From NCBI GenBank assembly GCA_900617975.1, contig UZAE01002118.1, positions 1 through 10,271 of the forward strand: a stretch of DNA of 10,271 nt, read 5' to 3'. The notes under the pieces are model-generated. The model ran no database searches. It saw only the letters and a list, made by a program, of their open reading frames with translations, and was not told the DNA's origin. The stretch comes from Rodentolepis nana (Eukaryota; Platyhelminthes; Cestoda; Cyclophyllidea; Hymenolepididae). Shown one piece after another: positions 1-5,975 of this stretch; position 1 is the stretch's first letter; every line of letters begins with the position of its first letter. Position numbers and translations under genes: made by a program.

Positions 1-33
<33 letters not shown>
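1..33. repeat. (TA)n dinucleotide microsatellite
   Basis: Uninterrupted alternating TA from the first base for about 16.5 units. It is cut by the window edge, so its full length is unknown. It is a simple-sequence repeat with no sign of a gene around it. Confidence 0.95.
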
Positions 34-36
<3 letters not shown>

Positions 37-582
37 CACATCTTTTTGATTTACTTCTCACCTTGGGGAGTTCATATATTAGTAACGGCAAAGGAATGAT
101 GGTCTTCATTGCCTTGATTTATATTGTTGAATGCAAACAATATTTTAAACTTGTCTAAAATATTTAACGCGGAGAAATGTAAAACAGTTTTACAATTCTA
201 AATACTATAAACAGGCCTCTTAGAAAACTTTTAGTGTTTTTAATCAAAATCCCGAGTTACATAATTGCAATTAATAACCACATTTAACTAGTACTTAGGA
301 AGATTTTGTGTTCATAATGGTAAGGAAACTTTAGAGTGGGAACTTCATTTTAGTTAGCAAGAGTGTACACTCTGCAGAAAGACGTAGCTGGATTGAACTG
401 CGATGTAACAGATCATGCAAATTAAAGTAAACGCACCTTCGTTCTTGGCAATCGCCGAATAATCACAGAATATAATTACTTTTAAACACTGCGACTAGCA
501 TGAAATCTAAAATTTTACACAAACGCTTGTTTAATCATCGAAATCTTCAAACTTTATTTATTTATATCAAATGGAATGTGTT
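34..582. other. Noncoding AT-rich sequence, no gene seen
   Basis: No reading frame with recognisable protein similarity and no RNA gene is visible. The only local structure noted is a 14-bp perfect palindrome, agagtgtacactct, at 360-373. The right end, from about 550, may already belong to the dispersed repeat that follows, because its T/A-rich lead-in resembles that of the second copy. Confidence 0.6.
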
Positions 583-816
583 TTTGATAGTTATCTTTAG
601 CCCTTTAGTTGACTTCAGGCTTCCCAAAGGGGAAGGAACATCAAAATGAAAAAGTTGAAAGAGGGGGGGGGGCAGAAGAGTGTTTCAAAGATGTAAAAGA
701 GACAGACACAAAGGTAGAAAAAAAATGTGGAGTGAGTACTGTGTAAGTGGTCGAATGACATACAGTGGGGTGATGGTAGTTTGAAGTTAAAAGTCAACTG
801 CCAGTTAATAGACTTT
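583..816 (+). repeat. Dispersed repeat, copy 1
   Basis: This stretch matches 9831-10040 in the same orientation. Shared blocks in order are the lead-in tgatagt..tc.ttag, the block ctttagttgac, a run of exactly ten G (663-672 here), a block from cagaagagtg through gatgtaaaagagac to cacaaaggtag, then gtgagtactg and gtggtcgaat, then an aactgcc end. The copies differ by substitutions and a roughly 17-bp indel before the G run, as expected for aged interspersed copies. A 9-bp inverted repeat (agttgactt at 607-615, aagtcaact at 791-799) brackets the body. Neither strand encodes a credible protein; open frames on the minus strand are low-complexity. It could be a MITE-like, SINE-like or TRIM-like nonautonomous element; the class cannot be settled from two copies. 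Confidence 0.75.
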
Positions 817-873
817 TTTGCCGTATGAAAGTTAAAAGTCAACTGCCAGTTAATAGACTTTTTTGCCGTATGA
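784..873. repeat. Exact tandem duplication, two 45-bp units
   Basis: Unit one is 784-828 and unit two 829-873. They are identical base for base, beginning aagttaaaagtcaactgcc and ending gccgtatga. The unit includes the 3' end of the dispersed repeat and some flank, so it appears to be a recent local duplication of the element's terminus. Confidence 0.92.
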
Positions 874-1716
874 GTGTGCACCATGTTGAGGTAAGTCTAT
901 CGCACACCCCACTAATTCAAATTAATTTCTATATGAAATTTTATTCCGACTATATCTATATGTGCCTTAAATAAATAGTAATTTGAATGGTATTTATAAG
1001 TACATCAATTTTAAATCAGTATACTTTCTTAATTCTAAGAATTTGCTGCCCAATTTGATATTTACGTATGAATTATAAGTATTAAACAAGTTAAGAGAGA
1101 ATATTTTATTAACTAAATAAAGTGCTTTTTATACTATAATAGGACAACTTCTTTTAACAATAATTTCTATTTTAATATCTTAGCTATCCAATATTTGCAA
1201 TGAGTATGGACAAACGCAAAATCTATTCCAATCATTATGGTAAAGTTAATCTTGACATATCGTGAACATACATTGCTTTTATCACCTTTTTAATCGCTTT
1301 TACTAGTGTATAGTAGAAATTAAATGCTTGTTGCGCCTTCATTATTGATTCTTTATTATATTTTGAGCTAACTCCAGTGATCTTATTTAGGTTTAAATGG
1401 AGACCATTAAATCAAGATTTCATGGCCAAACATGAAATTAAATCAGCAAGTTTCGCTTATAGACGTCTAATTTCTTCCATTTACCTTGGTGTCAGATATG
1501 GGGATTTGATAACCAGAACGCACAAGCAATAACTGCTATCAGTAAGAAAATTCGGACAACTTAATGTTTTCAGAATAAGAGCAAAGTACAACTGTTGGAT
1601 CCTTAAATCAGTATCCACTTTCTCTTGAAATCTGCTTTTGTTGTAGTTGAAAAGATTTCACCAAACGTTAACAATCCAAATCTGGCAATAGTTAATTTTG
1701 TTGAGATTGAATATAA
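874..1716. other. Noncoding AT-rich region downstream of the first phosphatase gene
   Basis: No gene is visible. Because the phosphatase at 1717-2700 is on the minus strand, this is its 3' flank. The clearest canonical poly(A) signal on that strand is AATAAA at 1352-1357 (read as tttatt on the plus strand), about 360 bases past the stop codon. A closer noncanonical signal may be used instead. Confidence 0.5.
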
Positions 1717-2700
1717 TTAAATCTTAAAAGGGAAAATAGCGACGTAATCACAAAAACGATTGCCATCAAAATCGGTGCCTCTTAGTGCAAATCCTCCATA
1801 GTTATATAAACCACAATAGTTAGGAGCTGCAAAGAAGGTTATAACCTTTCCATCGTGGTCTTCTTTCTTGCCCTTCGGACAGTACTCATGTGCACGCATA
1901 ACTTTTTCAAAATCAAACCTTGCTAGAAATCTGTCTGTGACTGAGTGCCCGAAATTCTCGACGTCACCTCCTCTTTGTCGGTTAGGACTGAAACCAACTG
2001 AACGTATGCCATGTTTGTCTGGTTTTGGGTCTGACCAAAGCAGACCATGTACAAATGAAGATTCATTAACATCTATTGGTCTTTGGATGGGTTCAAAAAA
2101 TTGTCGAATATGAGTTATTCCATGAGCAAATAGTTCCCGGCATAGCCCACCATGTACGCAGAAGTCTTTTTTATCTATAGTTGCAGCTATGGGTAGATAA
2201 TTGAATACGTCCACAAAAGTCGCAAATAATTCTGCATTGTATCTTTTTAGCACTTCAGCTCGAAAACCAAATCTAGAGCAGAGCAATTCTTCTTCATGAT
2301 TTCCACGAAGCAAATGATATTGTTCCGGATTTAGGGCCTTGAGAACAAAGAGTAATGTTATAACTTCAATCGACTGAGGACCACGATCCACATAGTCACC
2401 GAGAAAAAGAAAAGCGAAGTTGGTTTCTTTAATTACATCAAAAATACGCAGTAGATCATGAAATTGGCCATGAATGTCGCCAACAATATGGATTGGTGAT
2501 TGTAGTTCTAGTAGAACTGGTTCAGACTGAAATATTGGCTTTATTATTCCGCAAACTCGTTCAATCTCTTCTTGTGTCATTTTGATATACTCTCCACGTC
2601 TACCGAGACCGGCCAGTAATCGATCTTTCATTCTCGACAGAAATGGCCCATCACTATCAGGACTTCGGGATTTACCTATCGGAACTTCCTCTTTTTCCAT
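1717..2700 (-). CDS. PP1-type serine/threonine protein phosphatase catalytic subunit, divergent and intronless
   Basis: The 327-residue protein is about the length of PP1 catalytic subunits (near 330) and is a metallophosphoesterase throughout. The signatures are GDIHG at 74-78, GDYVDRG at 101-107, RGNHE at 132-136, CVHGG at 181-185, LLWSDP at 220-225, RAHE at 269-272 and APNYC at 292-296. The family's dinuclear metal ligands appear as D75, H77, D102, N134, H183 and H271, the catalytic pair as D105 and H135, and a phosphate-binding arginine probably as R243, so it should hydrolyse phosphoserine/phosphothreonine. It departs from canonical PP1 in having GPQSIEV after the GDYVDR motif, YCPxGxKxDH after the RAHE histidine, and almost no C-terminal tail. 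There is no intron. The ATG context (A at -3, G at +4) is good, and the start aligns with the paralogue at 3476. The paralogue is about 45% identical. A testis-type retrogene is one possibility, not shown by the sequence. Confidence 0.93.
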   Translation of the reverse strand: MEKEEVPIGKSRSPDSDGPFLSRMKDRLLAGLGRRGEYIKMTQEEIERVCGIIKPIFQSEPVLLELQSPIHIVGDIHGQFHDLLRIFDVIKETNFAFLFLGDYVDRGPQSIEVITLLFVLKALNPEQYHLLRGNHEEELLCSRFGFRAEVLKRYNAELFATFVDVFNYLPIAATIDKKDFCVHGGLCRELFAHGITHIRQFFEPIQRPIDVNESSFVHGLLWSDPKPDKHGIRSVGFSPNRQRGGDVENFGHSVTDRFLARFDFEKVMRAHEYCPKGKKEDHDGKVITFFAAPNYCGLYNYGGFALRGTDFDGNRFCDYVAIFPFKI

Positions 2701-2762
2701 TTTGCATCATTTATGAACACATTCATCACGCTGTATGAAATTTAAATTTGACAAAATCAATA

Positions 2763-2780
2763 GTGTGTGTGTGTGTGTGT
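2763..2780. repeat. (GT)9 microsatellite
   Basis: Nine uninterrupted GT units, about 63 bases upstream of the minus-strand phosphatase start codon, where they read as (AC)9 on the sense strand. Confidence 0.95.
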
Positions 2781-3333
2781 AGAAAGTGTGGTCTGAAGAA
2801 ATACTTATATAAATGACATTAAAGAATATGAAGGATAGAAAGATAAAACAAATGGGCAAAAAAGAGGAAACGATCATATTAACTAGATTATCATTATCTT
2901 CTCCTACAACCCGAGGCCTAATGTTCGGTTAGCTTATGGTTAGTTCATTTCCCTAGCCTAAAATTATTCTTCTTGGTTTTGTGGTTTCAAATCTGATTGA
3001 AGAAGTTAATGGCCCTTTGCAGTGGCAATTTGCCTGGTTACGACTGACATAATTTCTGCTCATTTCCTTAACAGTACAGAATGGAAATTGGAAAGGACCA
3101 AACTGAACGCGAAAAAACATTTGGCACAGTAGAGGCTATTACGCAAAATAAATATATGAAGGAGAAGAGCAAAATGGGAAAATTTTCAGTTTGCGTTACG
3201 GGGTGACGGAATCTATATCCGATAGGAAGCAAATAAGAGTAAGAATGGTGCTCATGATTTCTTACATGCGAAAACCATTAATTTTTACAGAATACTTGTG
3301 ATTATGCTTTACTACTACTAGACTGATGATTTT

Positions 3334-3359
3334 ACACACACACAGAGGGAGGGAGAGAG
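3334..3359. repeat. Compound AC / GA-rich simple repeat
   Basis: About six AC units run directly into a purine tract of gaggga and gagag repeats. It lies 30 bases before the first in-frame ATG (3389) and about 117 bases before the favoured start (3476) of the plus-strand phosphatase, probably in its promoter or 5'UTR. Confidence 0.9.
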
Positions 3360-3475
3360 TACATGTTTAGTAAATTTCGTGCCTTTCAATGGGGAAAAGG
3401 AAACACGCTTCTTTATTGATCGAAGGACTTCGAAATCGTCGGTGGTGGTGGCATGGTGCATACGATAGGAGAACT

Positions 3476-4468
3476 ATGGCCGAAGGAAGTGTCCCAGTGG
3501 GCACAGAACGGAAGGAAGAAGATCAAGCTACCTTTCTAAATCGACTAAAGGGTGAACTCGAAAATGGTTTCAATACACCAGGAGCGGAAATAAAACTAAC
3601 TTATTTTGAAGTTGTTCGAGTTTGTGATATTGTGAAGGAAATATTCAGCAGTGAACCTCTAATTCTGGAAATTCAGTCGCCAGTTTATGTAATGGGCGAC
3701 ATACACGGACAATTTTATGATCTTCTGCGAATCTTTAGTCAGATTGGCTCCACTGATAATCGATTTCTTTTTCTAGGTGACTATGTAGATCGTGGACCTC
3801 AAGCTATCGAAGTTGTTATGTACCTATTTATACTTAAAGTGCTCAATCCAAACAAATATTTTCTACTGCGAGGTAATCATGAAGATCTCCATCTGAGTAT
3901 AAAATATGGATTCGAATTGGAAGTGAGACGCAAATTTAATGATCCCACATGCTTTTTTGACACCATTGATGTTTTCAATGTTATGCCCATTTCTGCATTA
4001 ATTGATGGACGTATTTTCTGTGTTCACGGAGGACTTAGTGAGGAGTTTATTAAAAGGGATTTTGATTGCATCCATGGGGCCTATATGCCTATTCCTCGGC
4101 CAACAAGCGTATCAGAATTCTCCTTTGTTCGAGATCTGCTCTGGGCAGATCCTGTTCCAGACGACAAGGGAACAGCTGACACGTTATTTATTCCAAATCC
4201 CTCAAGAGGAAAATCAATGGTGGCCTTTGGAAAAGCTGCCACTGAGTGCTTTTTCTCCAAATTCGGTTTGAAAAGAATCCTGAGAGGTCATGAATTTTGT
4301 CCCACGGGGATTAAATATGATCATATGAACAAGTGCATTACCGTTTTTTCAGCTCCTAATTATCATAACACAAAAACTCCAGCTGCCTATATATTGACAA
4401 GCAGCCCCGACGGTAATGACATTAAATTTGAAATTATGACAATTTCTCCTTCCCAGTCCCAATCTTAG
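3476..4468 (+). CDS. PP1-type serine/threonine protein phosphatase catalytic subunit, divergent and intronless (paralogue of 1717-2700)
   Basis: From the favoured ATG the protein is 330 residues, the usual PP1 length. Numbered from this start, the signatures are GDIHG at 74-78, GDYVDRG at 101-107, RGNHE at 132-136, CVHGG at 182-186, LLWADP at 221-226, RGHE at 270-273 and APNYH at 293-297. Metal ligands are D75, H77, D102, N134, H184 and H272; D105 and H135 are the catalytic pair, so activity on phosphoserine/phosphothreonine is expected. Oddities are RGHE for the usual RAHQ/RAHE and histidine for the cysteine of APNYC, with a rewritten segment after it and a short SPSQSQS tail. The frame is open upstream to an ATG at 3389, which would add 29 residues. 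I prefer 3476 because its first 25 residues align without gaps to the paralogue, including VPxG and FLxRxK, and because A at -3 and G at +4 beat the T at -3 of 3389. No intron interrupts it. Confidence 0.92.
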   Translation: MAEGSVPVGTERKEEDQATFLNRLKGELENGFNTPGAEIKLTYFEVVRVCDIVKEIFSSEPLILEIQSPVYVMGDIHGQFYDLLRIFSQIGSTDNRFLFLGDYVDRGPQAIEVVMYLFILKVLNPNKYFLLRGNHEDLHLSIKYGFELEVRRKFNDPTCFFDTIDVFNVMPISALIDGRIFCVHGGLSEEFIKRDFDCIHGAYMPIPRPTSVSEFSFVRDLLWADPVPDDKGTADTLFIPNPSRGKSMVAFGKAATECFFSKFGLKRILRGHEFCPTGIKYDHMNKCITVFSAPNYHNTKTPAAYILTSSPDGNDIKFEIMTISPSQSQS

Positions 4469-4511
4469 CTTCAGGAACTACCCTTTGTCTATTTTGTATA
4501 GGCCTAGTTTG

Positions 4512-4536
4512 AATAAATGTATTTTATTTAAATAAA
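4512..4536 (+). terminator. Poly(A) signal hexamers of the plus-strand phosphatase
   Basis: AATAAA occurs at 4512-4517 and again at 4531-4536, 44 and 63 bases past the stop codon, the expected position for 3'-end processing of a short 3'UTR. The cleavage site itself is not visible from sequence. Confidence 0.65.
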
Positions 4537-4541
4537 ATACA
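4518..4541. repeat. 24-bp perfect palindrome over the poly(A) signals
   Basis: TGTATTTTATTT at 4518-4529 is followed directly by its exact reverse complement at 4530-4541. AATAAA is therefore presented on both strands. It could act as a two-sided 3'-end signal or be a chance AT-rich palindrome. Confidence 0.85.
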
Positions 4542-5583
4542 ATTTCAGTTAGATTTGTGAGCGTTCAACTACCATCCATGATTAAAAATGGTTTAAAATT
4601 AGCAAACTATAGTCATTATTCATTTGTAAAATGCTAGGAATTTCCAATTATAAGCCAATATTATTATTTTGCTAGGTTTAATTAAGGTTTTCAAAAATGC
4701 ACACCATTCCCTTGAAATAGATAGTGAAAGTTAGAAGAAGAACTCATTTTAAATGCGTGAATACTATTCTTTTGTTTCTTTTACATAATCTCAAAAATTC
4801 TCCTCCCCCCAAATCATCAAGAAAGAAAGTGTCTTTATACTCTAATCAATCCCTTTGCCTTAGGGATCTGCTTTACACGTTTTTAACCAACCCGCCTAAA
4901 AAGACTTTAGGGAACTTGTTGCAGACCTTTAAACAGGACTGAGATCTAATCAAATGTAGAGGCAGTTGAAAATAAGTAACGTATCATTAGCTGCAATATA
5001 CTAAACTTAAAATCTTAATAACTACACGGTCAGGAATACCCAATACTTATAATTTTAATACATACTACGATAAATAAGATTAAGATATGCCATTGATTTA
5101 AACTAGATGGGAATGCAACGAATTAAAAATTCACCACATAAATTTAATGCATAAAACTTATGCACATCGGAACGCACTGAAATTGGTAAATTTTGAAATA
5201 AATATTTTACAAACATAAGGCTAGTTGCATACTCCAATGTACAAGTTTAAAGTGGTGAGCATAACCTTTATAGTACCCATACCCAAGTAGTCCAGCTTGA
5301 TACAGCTTTTATAGAATCAAATTGGTCTTGAATTACCGACATTATTGGTATATTTATGAAATACTAATGAAAAAAATTTAAAACACCTTATTATATAGCA
5401 AATAAGTAATAGGATACTAAGGTCATCTTCCACAAAACTACCGCGTGCGCATTTCGAGTTCTATTTACTTAGCCCGGTAGATCATAACGCATTTCATATT
5501 TATGATTGATTTGATGTAATGTTTGGGGATATCAGTCGATATTTCCGGGGTTTGTTATTACAATTTAAGAAATTTCAAATTAG
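4542..5583. other. Noncoding region between the phosphatase and PIKfyve genes
   Basis: AT-rich with no recognisable gene, RNA or repeat. One open frame at 4724-4942 has no start context or family resemblance and is best read as chance. The right part probably includes the 5' flank or an early intron of the PIKfyve gene. Confidence 0.5.
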
Positions 5584-5633
5584 ACACAGTGATAAGTCCT
5601 ATTCCTCAAAATAATGAAGAATCAGACTCGAAG
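5584..5633 (+). CDS. Possible small upstream PIKfyve exon
   Basis: The segment ends in an excellent donor (AAG, then GTGAGA at 5634) in a frame that joins in phase to the FYVE exon at 5772. The frame is open back to 5520 and ends with a polar run, IPQNNEESDSK, like the disordered N-terminus of PIKfyve proteins. A possible acceptor (ttag) precedes 5584, with a weak pyrimidine tract. No ATG lies in this frame, so an earlier exon would be needed. The intron to the next exon would be 138 bp. Support is limited to splice signals and open frame. Confidence 0.35.
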
Positions 5634-5771
5634 GTGAGATGATTTGTTATTAACCTAAAAAGTCACGGTTATTACTAATAGGTCATGTTGTTGACGAAAT
5701 TTCTTCATGGGTGTTATCTTGTCTGATATTAATGCAATAATGACCACCTTGATTTTTTGTTTTTTATTTAG

Positions 5772-5975
5772 AATAATGGTTTGGCCTTAAATGAAATTAT
5801 ACAATCCACAGATATAGGGGTCGATCCAGTATTTGTACAACAAAGCAAAAGTCATTGGATACCCGATAGCCATTGTCAGGAATGTTTTGAGTGCGGAAAA
5901 AGATTCACTTCTTTTACAAGGCGCCACCATTGTCGATTTTGTGGACGAATATTCTGTTCAAGGTGTAGTTCTCAC
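5772..5975 (+). CDS. PIKFYVE: PIKfyve exon A: FYVE zinc finger, first three cysteine pairs
   Basis: Sixty-eight codons, phase 0 at both ends. The FYVE signatures are WIPD (residues 29-32), the basic PI3P-binding motif RRHHCR (50-55), and zinc cysteines C38/C41, C54/C57 and C62/C65. The acceptor follows a T-rich tract ending tttatttag; the donor is GTATGT at 5976. Reading past the donor gives low-complexity F-rich residues, which supports the splice. Confidence 0.93.

Larger units (their letters stand above)
2701..3475. promoter_or_regulatory. Shared divergent 5' region between the two phosphatase genes
   Basis: The two phosphatase coding regions are transcribed away from this 775-bp segment, so it must hold both 5' flanks and possibly a bidirectional promoter. 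It contains a (GT)9 run at 2763-2780 and a mixed AC/GA tract at 3334-3359. On each gene's own sense strand this places an AC-repeat upstream of the start. A 3' splice-site-like cag occurs on the minus strand about 30 bases before the 2700 start codon, so a 5'UTR intron or a spliced-leader acceptor is possible. No conserved core-promoter element is certain. Confidence 0.5.

Noticed and set aside
360..373. 14-bp palindrome agagtgtacactct
   Set aside because: Perfect but short and isolated, with no neighbouring gene or second copy seen to give it a role.
414..421. Octamer ATGCAAAT
   Set aside because: It matches a POU-factor octamer, but one 8-bp AT-rich match with no nearby gene start is expected by chance.
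615..884. 89-codon open frame on the minus strand
   Set aside because: It is the antisense reading of dispersed repeat copy 1 and its tandem duplication. The similar minus-strand frame at 9845-10033 comes from repeat copy 2. Low-complexity F/C/P-rich residues shared by both reflect the DNA repeat, not a conserved protein.
4002..4271. 89-codon plus-strand frame inside the phosphatase gene
   Set aside because: Out-of-frame shadow of the PP1-like coding sequence, with no own similarity.
4724..4942. 72-codon open frame on the plus strand
   Set aside because: No recognisable motif, biased toward lysine and serine as expected of AT-rich chance frames, and no splice or conservation support.
5519..5614. 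Short ATG frame at 5519 as a possible PIKfyve N-terminus
   Set aside because: The frame (MFGDISRYFRG...) stops after about 31 codons and is out of phase with the good donor at 5634, so it cannot feed the FYVE exon through that junction.
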